Shown: positions 49,209 through 60,691 of the stretch, one piece after another
Position numbering within the stretch: position 1 is the stretch's first letter
Layout of the letters: every line of letters begins with the position of its first letter
Program-made: the position numbers and the translations under genes
From: Pseudevernia furfuracea
Lineage: Eukaryota > Ascomycota > Lecanoromycetes > Lecanorales > Parmeliaceae
Assembly: GCA_022315425.1 (NCBI GenBank)
Contig: JAIUPT010000031.1
Coordinates: 682,001-746,000, forward strand
Direction: 5' to 3'
Length of the DNA stretch: 64,000 bases
The notes under the pieces: generated by a model
What the model saw: only the letters and a program-made list of their open reading frames with translations
What the model was told of the DNA's origin: nothing
Database searches by the model: none

Positions 49209-50682
49209 ATGATCGACGAAGAATCAAGCGCACAAGGCGTCGCAAGAAACATGTCAGCTTTAATAGTTTCAGCGACTGACCCCCTTAAAGAAAGAAGCGC
49301 TTTTCTTCTAAACTCCATTATTATTTTAAAGTTCAATCTAAAATATCGTCGATGAAAGTAGAATATCAATAATTAATTGATGCTCAACAACCTTGTTCCC
49401 TTTAATGCGATTATTAGTCATAGAGTCTATATCGCTATCTTTTATCGTCTCGAGAATAACGATCGCGAACTCGTCGAAGTCGAATTCGACGATAAAGACT
49501 CTCAGACTATATTCGATACTCTAATTAAGAACTATTAATCTAAGAACACGAGTCTCTATAGAAAACTAATGCGTCGAATATTCGATCTCATTCTTGAAGA
49601 AGAAGAAGTTCGTTAATATGAAAAGAACTTTCGCAAGATCACCTTCGACATTATCAGTCTTCATAAATCCCTCGTCATTTCGAAGTCTCTGCGAATTCTA
49701 ATTTTTCTTATGAAACTTGACGACTCTTACGACATGTTCTAGTCAAGTTATACTCAAAATCATGATCTCTTTAAGAACAAGTTCGTCAAGTTTTAAGAGG
49801 TTATCGTGATCGCCGTGAACGAAGAAGTTAGAATCTTCTTTAAAGAAGAAGAACTAATTATATATATCGCTCGCAACGATAAAAACAAAGATAAACAAGC
49901 TGCTTTTAATAACCTCGACGACTTTAACATCAATCGTGAGATCTGCTCTTCGTGTAAGATAGCTAATCGCAAATTCAGATATTTCTTTATCAAATGTTAA
50001 ATCAAGTTCTCTTATCTCAAGTCTGAGAAATTCATAACGAAAGAGAAAAAGAAGAAGAAGATAAAGATCTTCGACTTCGAAGATGAATTCCTAAGTAACA
50101 AGCGCAAGCGCATCGAAGAGACGTCTTTTAATGTCTCTGCTTCAGAAAAGAACAATTATCTTAATGTCAATTATATCTTTCTAAAGAAACTAGACTTTAT
50201 TATATACTATTCGAATATTAACCCGAACGACTTCAATATCCTCGATGCGACTGATGATCAAGTCATCAATCTAATCGTCACGAAAGCTCTCGAACATAGT
50301 CTCATAACTACGAATTTCGTGAATCTTCTCACTTAAGTCGTCGTAGATTTAAACTGCTCTCGTTATTCTTTCGCGAATCGTTCGATGTTTATTATCTACG
50401 AAAAGATTTACTCTCGATCGATTAAGAGCATCGAGAGAAGCGAAATGTAATTTTAAGACTATAACATCATTATTCTCGACTGTGTGATTAAAGGAGAGTG
50501 TGTGACAGTCACTTTACGAAATATCTTATATATGCTCGATATAAGCGTCAATCTTCTCTCGATCGATAAACTTTTAAACTTCGATATCGCTGTCTTCTTT
50601 CATAAGATAGAGTGCATTTTCATCAAGAACGATCTGAAGCTTATCGATACTCGTAATCGTGATTTCTTCTTTTTGAATCTCT
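49209..50682 (+). pseudogene. Copy A3 gag-pol, part before the A4 insertion
   Basis: Start ATG retained at 49209. Gag, knuckle (CSSCKIANRKFRYFFIKC) and the protease-to-integrase segment, ending FFFLNLL where A4 enters. An upstream ORF1 remnant lies at about 48612-49150. Stops throughout. Confidence 0.88.
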
Positions 50683-50804
50683 TGTCAAAATTCGGGTCAC
50701 GTGACATGGTCACGTGATGCGCTAAGGCGCATCCTCATAGTCGCTCTTTACTCTCGTAGCATTCTATAGTTAACAACTAAGTGTTCTACCACCTATTTTT
50801 GACA
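50683..50804 (+). repeat. Family A 5' LTR of copy A4
   Basis: 122 bp, TGTCAAAATTCGGG to CTATTTTTGACA. Nearly identical to 57027-57148 (one visible difference in the TGTTC/TGTCC position), in line with a recent insertion. Confidence 0.96.
50698..50733 (+). promoter_or_regulatory. LTR regulatory cluster: two CACGTG boxes and a hairpin
   Basis: CACGTG occurs at 50698-50703 and 50711-50716, 13 bp apart, each within a TCACGTGA palindrome; this is the site bound by basic helix-loop-helix regulators such as Cbf1/Pho4-type proteins. It overlaps a perfect inverted repeat, GATGCGC-TAAG-GCGCATC (50716-50733). Both features recur in most family A LTRs here. Role in transcription is inferred. Confidence 0.55.
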
Positions 50805-50820
50805 GGTTATGAGCCCGGGC
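50805..50820 (+). other. Primer binding site for initiator-methionine tRNA fragment
   Basis: GGTTATGAGCCCGGGC directly abuts the LTR. Its first twelve bases are the complement of GGGCTCATAACC, the anticodon stem-loop of eukaryotic initiator tRNA-Met (anticodon CAT), not of its 3' end. Drosophila copia uses the same half-tRNA priming. Confidence 0.8.
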
Positions 50821-51276
50821 TTGCTCGGCGACTGTTTCACTTATACCCTATGCCTATCAGAGCCACAGTGACCTCTAAGCATCACGAGTTCATCGCAATG
50901 GACGCCGCGACAGCTATGAGACTCTGTTTTTCAATCTTCTTGAGGTGGGCATTGCCCTCTACAAAATGATCGTCTTTGGAATTCGGGGGGCTGGGAGTCC
51001 TACCGCAAATCGACCCTCGGCATACCGAATCTAATCGAACGCCGAACGTCGAACTCGCCATACGACCGTGCGATCGAATTCCATTAAGGTCTCTGAAACA
51101 TTGTCAGCTTCCCTGCGTGGGACACGCTAAACACGTTCAACGAGGACATTTCTCTCGCGGTGTACACCGCTTCAGCGTTGATAAAGCGTTTACGTGAATC
51201 GAACCAATTGTGACGACTCAAGAAGCTGAACATCAGCATCAAATCGTCTGATCACACTTCAGAGTTGGTTAGTTAT

Positions 51277-51520
51277 CGACAAACCTCTACTCAGAGCGCG
51301 TATACGCCTATTGAGGGTCAAAACAACAAGGATTTCTTGTTGAGATAGGCCTTTCGACCTCACAAGTCCTCTGAAGAAGAGAGCTGAGGCCCAGCCACCG
51401 ACAAATCTTCACTCAGAGCGCGTATACGCCTGTTGAGGGTCAAAACAACAAGGATTTCTTGTTGAGATAGGCCTTTCGACCCCACAAGTCCTCTAAAGAA
51501 GAGGGCTGGGGCCCAGCCAC
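51277..51520 (+). repeat. 122-bp tandem duplication in the family A leader
   Basis: Two copies (51277-51398 and 51399-51520) just before ORF1, each with the hairpin CAACAAG…CTTGTTG. Present in A3 and A4; single in A1 and A2. Confidence 0.9.
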
Positions 51521-51563
51521 CGAATTCTTTTAATCGCCATTCGACTTTATTCTGCCGCCGAAT

Positions 51564-52100
51564 ATGACTTCATCTCACGACGACAGCCATCGAAGCGACT
51601 ATTCTAAATTCGAGTCCCTGCCGAAGACTCAGCATAAGAAGAACGTTATTCCTCTTCGAAGATTTACACGTCTTCAGCAATTGTCTTCGATACAGTCTCA
51701 ACGAAAATCAGATCAATTCAAATCTTCCTTGCCCCTAAGTACCTTTCATCTCAACAACATCGTCCGTGTCTATCGAAGATTCAAGCACAAGCACTTTTTA
51801 TTTCTCGTGCAAGAACTCGAAGATCAGCAGCAAAAGTTGTTAGATATCGATAAAACTCTCGAGGACTCTGACGGAGATCAGAGCACCTATTCCACTCCCA
51901 CTGCTTTCGCGAACGTTAACAGTGTCGACTTTCAATCCGAAGCCAACGAAGACACTCTTAGTGCCTCAAGTGACACTGAGTTATTCGATCTTCGTGTCAA
52001 AAGTCCTCTGAATCCCACTTCTTCGACTTCGGCTCCTTCGACTTCAAGACCTTTATTCCCTATCGCCTCAGTCATCTCTCAAGCTAAGTCTTTCGTTTGA
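51564..52100 (+). CDS. Family A ORF1, 178 residues, unknown function
   Basis: A separate open frame between leader and gag-pol, in another reading frame from gag-pol, ending 70 bases before its ATG. ATG in context GAATATGAC. No Trp. N-terminal half basic (VIPLRRFTRLQQL, RVYRRFKHKH), a short heptad-like stretch LVQELEDQQQKLLDIDKTLED at about 81-101 that could be coiled coil, C-terminal half acidic then Ser/Thr/Pro-rich. Homologous frames lie at the same place in A1, A2 and A3. It has no stop in A4 although gag-pol has about a dozen; the lack of Trp codons makes it less prone to such stops. Copia elements normally have only gag-pol, so this is unusual. It could also be a spliced or frameshifted N-terminal part of gag. 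Confidence 0.6.
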   Translation: MTSSHDDSHRSDYSKFESLPKTQHKKNVIPLRRFTRLQQLSSIQSQRKSDQFKSSLPLSTFHLNNIVRVYRRFKHKHFLFLVQELEDQQQKLLDIDKTLEDSDGDQSTYSTPTAFANVNSVDFQSEANEDTLSASSDTELFDLRVKSPLNPTSSTSAPSTSRPLFPIASVISQAKSFV

Positions 52101-52170
52101 GCATCATTGCCGTCACTATTCACATCGTACGTGCCGCCCTCAAAAACCTTCTCAGTAACCTTCAGCATCT

Positions 52171-55100
52171 ATGACCGACGGAGAATCAAGCGCACAAGGC
52201 GCCGCAAGAAACATGTCAATTCTAACAGTTTCAACGGCTAACTCTCTCGAAGGGGGAAGCGCTTTTCCCCTAAACTCCATTGTCATTTTGAAGTTCAATC
52301 TGAGATATCGTCGATGAAAGCAGAATATCAACAATTGATTAATGCTCAACAACCTTGTTCCCTTTAATGCGATCACCAGCCATAAAACCTACATCGCTAT
52401 CTTTTATCGCCTCGGAGATAGCGATCGCGAACTCGTCGAAGCCGAATTCGACGATAAAGACCCTCAGGCCATGCTCGATACCCTAATCAAGAACTATCAG
52501 TCTAAGAGCACGAGTCTCTACAGGGAACTAATGCGTCGAATGTTCGATCTCACCCTTGAAGAAGAGAGAGTTCGTCAATATAAAAAGAACTTTCGTAAGA
52601 TCACCTTCGACATCACCAGTCTCCATAAATCCCTCGCCATTTCGAAGCCTCTGCGAATCCTAATTTTCCTTATGAGACTTGACGACTCTTACGACATGTT
52701 CGAGTCAAGTTACACTCAAAACCATGATTTCTTTGAGGACAAGTTCGTCAAGTTTCAAGAGGTTATCGTGATCGTCGTGAACGAAGAAGTTAGAATCTTC
52801 TTCAAAGAAGGAGAACTAATCATATATATCGCTCGCAACGATAAGGGCAAAGGCAAACAAGCTGCTTTCAACAACCCCGGCGGCTCTGACATTAATCGTG
52901 AGACCTGCTCTTCGTGTAAGACAGCTGATCGCAAATTCAGACATTCCCCTGTCAAATGCTGAATCAAGTTCCCTCATCTCAAGTCTGAGAAATTCATAAC
53001 GAAAGAGGAAAAGAAGAAGAAGACAAAGATCTTCGACTTCGAAGATGAACTCTCAAGCAACAAGCGCAAGCGCATCGAAGAGACGTCTTTTAATGCCTCT
53101 GCTCCAGGGGAGAACGATTATCTCAATATCAATTATATCTTCTTAAAGGAACTGGACTTCATCATACACTATTCGAATATCAACCCGAACGACTTCAATA
53201 TCCTCGATGCGACTGATAATCAAGTCATCAATCTAATCGTCACGAAAGCTCTCGAACATAGTCTCATGACTGCGAATTCCGTGAATCTCCTTACTCGAGT
53301 CGTCGTAGATTCAGACTGCTCTCGTTATTCTTTCGCGAATCGTTCGATGTTCATCACCTACGAAAAGATCTACTCTTAATCGATCAAGGACATCGAGAGA
53401 AGCGAAGTGCAGCCTCAAGACTGTGACATCATTAGTCTCGACTGTGTAATCAGGAGAGAGTGTGTGACAGTCACTCTGCGAAATATCTTATATATGCTCG
53501 ATATGAACGTCAACCTTCTCTCGGTCGATAAACTCCTAAACTTCGACATCGCTGTCTCCTTCCATAAGACAAAATGCACTCTCATCAAGAACGACCTAAA
53601 GCTTATCGATACTCGTAACCGTGATCTCTTCTTTTTGAACCTCTGATAGAATCGAAACAGTGCTTTGACCGCCTATAGTGTGCCCTCGAATCCCATTCAT
53701 TAACTCTGACATACTCGCATGAGCCATTTAAGTCAAAACAACCTGAACAAGCTTTCAAATATAATCGTTAAAGTGAACTTCATCAAGAACATTGCGAAGG
53801 AGTATATCTGCGAATACTATGTTATGAAACGTCAGAAGACTGTCTCTTATGATAGTCTCACAGAGTCAGGAACGCAGCCTGACGAATTTGTTTATAGTGA
53901 TCTCGTAGGGTCTCTATCCCCTACTGAATTCAATAACTGCAGATACTTTGTGATATTCAAGGATGATTTCATCTCCTATTCTAAAGTGTACTGCATTCGT
54001 CATAAGAGTGAAACGTTTGTCATGTTCTTACGTTTCAAAGCCTTTCTAGAGTCACGAGACTATAAGATCTGTCGTATTCGCCTCGACAATGGGGGAGAGT
54101 ATATGTTCAAGACCTTCTTGAATTATCTCCTTCAGTGCGGAATCAGGCAGAAGCTCACTGTATCTGGGAACCCCGAAATGAACGAAGCGACTGAACGTTT
54201 TGAGCAGACCTTGCTATATAAGATGCATCCCATACTGCTAAGTTCCCAGCTCAACAAGTCTTTCTGACCTGAAATCGTGGCCACCATCAATTATTTGATA
54301 TTGCGATCCCCCAACGTTCGAATCATTGCAACGTTATTTGAGACTTTTCATCATCGAAAGCTCATTTTATCCCATCTGCGAACGATTAATTTCATCGCCT
54401 ATGCGTTGAAGCGTATTCAAAAGAAACTCGTGAATAAAAGCGAAAAATGTGTTCTTCTGGAATATGAAGGGGAGTCCATTTTCCGCCTATACAACCTCGT
54501 CAAGAAGAAGATTATTCGAGTCAATAATGTTCACTTCGTTGAGAAACGTCCCTTGATTGTGAACCTCGAAGGAAAAACGGACGCCCATGAGTCCTCGATT
54601 AAGCGGCAACGTCTTCATATATCAACATCCGCTGTAGGGGAGGCACTTGATGAACAGCGTATTACTAACATTTCGAAAGACATTGTCTTCATCATAAAGC
54701 CCTCAACGACTGCATCTGCACCTGCAATAAACAGATCAAGATCAAATTTCTCATAATCAGCTAAAAAGCAGGCGCCTACATCAAAGCCCTCGTCCTCCGC
54801 ACGAGTCGTATCATCGATCGCGTTCGCGCGAGTCTCTCGATCAATTGCTGCATCATCAGCTGCCGAAAGAATAACTCGTTTCCCCACTGTCGTCGAAATG
54901 GTTCGCGAAGACCCCGAGCTAAGTGCGGTTCAAAGGGTACTCCTTGATCATCCCGACACTACGATTCCGAATCTACGAGACCTATCACCTGACCCTCTCT
55001 CGAGAACATTCGCGACCTTTGCGTTACTGACGGATCATGTTAATAAGCCGAATATTTTCGAGCCGACGACCTATCAACAGACCATTTCCAATCAACTCTC

Positions 55101-56634
55101 CCGCATGCACTGGGAGCTCGCCATACAAGACGAATACAAATCTCTCATGGACAACAATACTTGGTGCCTGATCCAGGCGTCTTCAGATACTCATATTCTA
55201 AGAGGTCGCTGAATCTACATCGTGAAGCGAGGCCTCGCTGAGAAAGTCACTCGCTACAAGGCCCGCTGAGTGATTCGAGATTTCGAACAGCAGGAGGGTC
55301 GTGACTACCATAACACGTTCGCCTCAGTGATCAAGCTCATGAGTTACAAGGCGATCTTTGCCCTGACAGCGGCCCTGAACTGGGACGTGAAATAAATGAA
55401 CGTCAAAACCGTCTTTCTCTACGATAACGTTCAAGAGACGATTTATGTGCGACAGCCCGATGGTTTCAGCAAGGACGGCATCAAAGTTTGCAAGCTGAAT
55501 AAGACCCTCTATGAACTCAAGCAATCCCTCAGAATTTGATATCAGCACTTCTCGAAGTACATAAAGAAACTCGAACTAATATCTATCGAATCGAACGAGA
55601 GTGTCTTTATGAACGCCAAGAAGGGTATCACTGTAGCCCTCTATGTGAACGATATATTGATCATCGACCTCAGCAAAATCGGCATTCAGCGCATCAAAAA
55701 GGCCCTCAATGACAAGTTTCACATGTTCGACTTGGGACCTTGCGCCTATTATTTAGACATGACCGTCAAAAGGGACCGTGTCGCCGACATCCTTCGCCTG
55801 GGACAAGCAGTCTATGTCACTCGTTTCTTAAAGCATTTCAACTGCTGAAGTCTTAATTCAGCCTTTACGCCCCTGAAAACCAGTCGCAAGCTACAATCTG
55901 CGAAAGAGGGCTATGTTGCCCCGAGAAAACTGTGCGATGATTATCAATCCGTCGTGGGATCCCTCATATATGTCATGTTAAAAACTCGTCCTGATATCGC
56001 CTATGCTGTCTCTCTTGTCAGTCGCTATTTAGTCAACCCGACCCAGGCACACTGGAATGCAGTGATTCGAATCTTTCGATACCTTAGAGGCACGGTGTAT
56101 TACGAACTCGTGTACAAAGGATCCCTTCAAGCCCTCATCGAGTACACCGATTCCGATTGAGCTGACGACTCGACCCGGAGGTCTATCTTCGACTATCTAT
56201 TCAACGTCGGTAGCGGCGTCATCAGCTGGTCATCAAAGCGCCAAGTCATCGTCGCGTTATCCACTTACGAAGCCGAGTATATCGACCAAACGTTGATTAT
56301 CAAAGAAGTCATTTGGTTGAAAACTCTTCTCAATCAACTCCTGCGGCCCCGGGACTCTAACCCGAAGATCATCATAATCTTCGACGACAATCAGGGCGCA
56401 ATTGCTCTCGTCAAGAACGCTCAGTTCCATGCTCGCACCAAGCACATTAACATCGCTCACCATTTCGTGCGTGAAAAAGTCAATGACGGCACCGTGGACA
56501 TGCAATTCGTATTCACGGATAAACAAATGGCCGACGATCTCATCAAAGCCCTCTGCCTCGATAAATTCGTTGCCTTTCGCGATGCCCTTGGGGTGAAATC
56601 AGCCTCAGAACATCCCCTCAGCGTTAAAGACTAA
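52171..56634 (+). pseudogene. Family A gag-pol polyprotein, copy A4, broken by stops
   Basis: One frame of 1,488 codons from MTDGESSAQG to the TAA at 56632. Gag core (UBN2-type) at about 52340-52750; knuckle CSSCKTADRKFRHSPVKC at 52908-52961 with unusual spacing; basic linker; protease site DSDCSR near 53311 (DSG changed to DSD); integrase 53700-54760 with zinc-binding start MSHLSQNNLNKLSN, RIRLDNGGEYM and NPEMNEATERFEQ; reverse transcriptase 54898-55850 with LYVNDILI (catalytic YVDD changed to YVND); RNase H 55954-56600 with ALSTYEAEYI and DDNQGAIAL. About a dozen in-frame stops, mostly at Trp (TGG to TGA) or Gln codons. Integrase precedes reverse transcriptase, the Copia order. It cannot make active enzymes. 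Confidence 0.93.
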
Positions 56635-57026
56635 CCCTCAGCGCTCTTGCTTTTAATCTGGAGTCGTCAGTTCCAGGGGAGTGACGCTATTCACCTTGCC
56701 TGTGGACGTCAGATCTTCAGTTTTCTTTCACTGCTTCTTGTTTCACCCCCTTATGTATTCACCGACCTCGTTTTGATAGAAATTGGAGATGCACCAGGTC
56801 TATTCCAAAGAAAACTTTCAAAAACCGCCTTTTTTCGGAAAATGGAAGTTTTGTATGAAGGACCAGAACGGATCTTTACATATCTTCGAATTTGACATAG
56901 TCGTTTTCAGAACTTGGTTTCTTCACTTTTGTGAACCGGACTTCGCGCTAACCCGATTGGGGTTTTTTGCGTCGCGAAGTGCGAAAATCGTGTTTTCGCA
57001 TTTTTGAGTATGCGAGCGAAGGGGAG

Positions 57027-57148
57027 TGTCAAAATTCGGGTCACGTGACATGGTCACGTGATGCGCTAAGGCGCATCCTCATAGTCGCTCTTTACTCTCG
57101 TAGCATTCTATAGTTAACAACTAAGTGTCCTACCACCTATTTTTGACA
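57027..57148 (+). repeat. Family A 3' LTR of copy A4
   Basis: 122 bp following GCGAAGGGGAG; matched to the 5' LTR and followed by TCTCT. Confidence 0.96.
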
Positions 57149-60143
57149 TCTCTGACAGAGTCGAAATAATGCTCTAATCGTCTATAGTGTGCTCTCGAAT
57201 CTCATTTATTAATTCTATTATGCTCGCATGGGTCATTTGAGTTAGAACAATCTAAACAAGCTCTCAAATATGATCGTTGAGATGAACTTCATCAAGAACA
57301 TTGCGAAGGAGTATATCTGCGAATACTATATTATGAAACATTAAAAGACTGTTTCTTATAATAGTCTCACAGAGTCAGAAACGCAGTCTAACGAATTTGT
57401 TTATAGTAATCTCGTAGAGTTTCTATTCTCTACTGAATTCAATAATTATAGATACTTTATAATATTTAAGAATAATTTCATCTCTTACTCTAAAGTGTAT
57501 TATATTCGTTATAAGAGTGAAACGTTTATTATATTCTTACGTTTCAAAGTCTTTCTAAAGTCACGAAGCTATAAGATCTATCGTATTCGCCTCGACAATA
57601 AGAGAGAGTATATATTCAAGATCTTCTTAAATTATCTTTTTTAATACGAAATCAGACAGAAGCTCACTGTATTTAAGAATCTCGAAATGAACGAAGCGAT
57701 TAAACGTTTTAAGCAGATCTTATTATATAAGATACATTTTATATTACTAAGTTCCTAGCTCAACAAGTCTTTCTAATCTGAAATCGTGATCATTATCAAT
57801 TATTTGATATTGCGATCCCTCAACGTTCGAATCATTGTAACGTTATTTGAGACTTTTCATTATCGAAAGTTCATTTTATCTCATTTGCGAACGATTAATT
57901 TCATCGTTTATACGTTAAAGCGTATTCAAAAGAAACTCGTAAATAAAAGCGAAAAGTGTGTCCTTCTGAGATATAAAGAGGAGTTCATTTTCCGCCTATA
58001 TAATCTTATCAAGAAGAAGATTATTCAAGTTAATAATGTTCACTTCGTTGAGAAGCGTCTCTTGATTATGAATCTCAAAGAAAAAACGAACGTTCATAAG
58101 CTCTCGATCAAGCGACAACGTCTTTATATATCAATATTCGCTATAAAAGAGATACTTAATAAATAGCGTATTATTAACATTTCGAAAGACATTGTTCTTA
58201 TTATAAAGACCTCAACGACTATATCTGTATCTGCAATAAACAGATTAAGATCAAATTTCTTATAATCAGCTGAAAAGTAGACGTCTATATTAAAGCTCTC
58301 GTCTCTCGCACGAGTCGTATTATCGATCGCGTTCGCGCGAGCCTCTCGATTAATTGCTGCATTATCAGCTATCGAAAGAATAACTCGTTCTCTCACTGTC
58401 GTCGAAATGGTTCGCGAAGATCTCGAGCTAAGTGCGGTTCAAAGGGTATTTCTTGATTATCTCGACACTACGATTTCGAATCTACGAGATCTATCACCTG
58501 ACTCTCTCTCGAAGACATTCGCGACCTTTGCGTTATTAACGAATCATGTTAATAAGTCGAATATTTTCGAGTCGACGATCTATCAATAGATCATTTTTAA
58601 CTAACTCTCTCGCATACACTGAGAGCTCGCCATGTAAGACGAATATAAATCTCTCATAAATAATAATACTTGATATCTAATTTAGACGTCTTTAAATACT
58701 TATATTTTAAGAGATCGCTGAGTCTATATCGTAAAGCGAGACCTCGTTGAGAAAGTCACTCGTTACAAGATTCGTTAAGTGATTCGAGAATTCGAATAGT
58801 AAAAGGGTCGTGACTATCATAACACGTTCGTCTTAGTGATCAAGTTTATGAGTTATAAGGCGATCTTTGCTCTGATAGCGATTCTAAACTAAGACGTGAA
58901 ACAAATAAACGTCAAAATCGTCTTTCTCTACGATAACGTTTAAGAGACGATTTATGTGCGACAGCTCGATGATTTTAACAAGAACGATATCAAAGTTTAT
59001 AAGCTGAATAAGATTCTCTATGAACTTAAGTAATCTCTTAGAATTTGATATCAACACTTCTCGAAGTACATAAAGAAATTCGAATTAATACTCATCGAAT
59101 CGAACGAGAGTGTCTTTATAAACGTTAAGAAGAGCATCACTATAATTCTTTATATGAACGATATATTAATTATCGATCTCAGCAAAATCGGTATTCAGCG
59201 CATCAAAAAGATTCTTAATAACAAGTTTTATATGTTCGACTTGAGACCTTGCGTTTATTATTTAGATATGATCGTCAAAAGGAATCGTGTCGTCGATATT
59301 CTTCGTCTGAGACAAGTAGTCTATGTTACTCGTTTCTTAAAACATTTCAACTATTAAAGTCTTAATTCAGTCTTTACATCTCTGAAAATTAATCGTAAGT
59401 TATAATCTGCGAAAGAGAACTATGTTGTCTCGAGAAAGCTATGCGAGAATTATTAATTCGTCGTAGAATCTCTTATGTATATCATATTAAAAACTCGTTC
59501 TGATATCGTCTATGCTGTCTCTCTTATCAGTCGCTATTTAATTAACTCGATTCAGACACACTGAAATGCAGTGATTCGAATCTTTCGATACCTTAGAAAC
59601 ACGATACACTACGAACTCGTGTATAAAGAATCTCTTCAAGCCCTCATCGAGTATATCGATTCCGATTGAGCTAACGACTCGACTCGAAGATCTATCTTCG
59701 ATTACCTATTCAACGTCGATAGCGACGTTATCAGCTGATCATTAAAACGTCAAGTCATCGTCGCGTTATTCACTTATAAAGTCGAGTATATCGATCAAAC
59801 GTTGATTATCAAAGAAGTTATTTGATTAAAAACTCTTCTTAATCAACTTCTGCGACTTCGAGACTCTAACTCGAAGATTATCATAATCTTCGACGACAAT
59901 TAGAGCGTAATTGCCCTCGTCAAGAACGCTTAGTTTCATGCTCATATCAAGCATATTGATATCGCTCATTATTTCGTACGTGAAAAAGTTAATAACGACA
60001 TCGTGAACATGTAATTCGTATTCACGAATAAACAAATAATCGACGATTTTATTAAAGCCCTCTGCCTCGACAAATTCGTTGTCTTTCGCGATGTTCTTAA
60101 GGTGAAATTAATCTCAAAACATTCTCTCAGCGTCAAAGACTAA
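57149..60143 (+). pseudogene. Copy A3 gag-pol, part after the A4 insertion
   Basis: Starts with the duplicated TCTCT, then integrase (about 57230-58120), spacer, reverse transcriptase (58407-59357, YMNDILIIDLS) and RNase H ending at the TAA at 60141-60143. More decayed than A4. Confidence 0.88.
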
Positions 60144-60569
60144 TTCTCAGCGCTCTTGCTTTTAATCTGAAGTCGTTAATTTTAGAGAAGTAACGCTATT
60201 CACCTTGTCTGTGAACGTTAGATCTTTAGTTTTCTTTCACTGCTTCTTGTTTCACCCTCTTATATATTTATCGATCTCGTTTTGATAGAAATTGAGTGTG
60301 CATTAGATCTATTTTAAAGAAAACTTTCAAAAAATCGTCTTTTTTCGAAAAATGGAAGTTTTGTATAAAGAATTAAGACGGATTTTTACATGTCTTCGAA
60401 TTTGATATAGTCGTTTTCAGAACTTGGTTCGAATTTGACATAGTCGTTTTCAGAACTTGGTTTCTTTACTTTTGTGAACCGAACTTCGCGTTAACCCGAT
60501 TGAGGTTTTTTGCGTCGCGAAGTGCGAAAATCGTGTTTTCGCATTTTTGAGTATGCGAGCGAAGGGGAG

Positions 60570-60691
60570 TGTCAAAATTCGGGTCACGTGACATGGTCAC
60601 GTGATGCGCTAAGGCGCATCCTCATAGTCGCTCTTTACTCTCGTAGCATTTTATAATTTACAACTAAGTGTTCTATCACCTATTCTTGACA
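60570..60691 (+). repeat. Family A 3' LTR of copy A3
   Basis: 122 bp after the polypurine tract GCGAAGGGGAG. Confidence 0.95.

Larger units (their letters stand above)
50683..57148 (+). mobile_element. Ty1/Copia family A, copy A4, youngest and best-preserved copy
   Basis: 6,466 bp with 122-bp LTRs at 50683-50804 and 57027-57148. The TCTCT target duplication is exact (50678-50682 and 57149-57153), inside the gag-pol of A3. All parts are present: primer site, leader with a 122-bp duplication, ORF1, one continuous gag-pol frame (broken only by stops), polypurine tract and LTRs. It is visibly richer in GC and in intact Trp and Gln codons than the other copies, but about a dozen stops show that it too was mutated after insertion. 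Confidence 0.97.
47730..60691 (+). mobile_element. Ty1/Copia family A, copy A3, itself split by copy A4
   Basis: 5' LTR 47730-47851 and 3' LTR 60570-60691; removing A4 leaves about 6.49 kb, a full family A length. The leader has the 122-bp duplication (about 48322-48565) also found in A4. The 3' region has the 41-bp duplication (about 60390-60470) also found in A1. Flanks differ (CATAT at 47725-47729, AAATT at 60692-60696), and about 390 bp of Copia B are missing between them, so the insertion site was rearranged. Confidence 0.92.

Noticed and set aside
50976..51197. Small frame in the family A leader, also seen in A1
   Set aside because: It begins at TTG, not ATG; its recurrence only reflects homologous leader DNA, and it is broken in A2.
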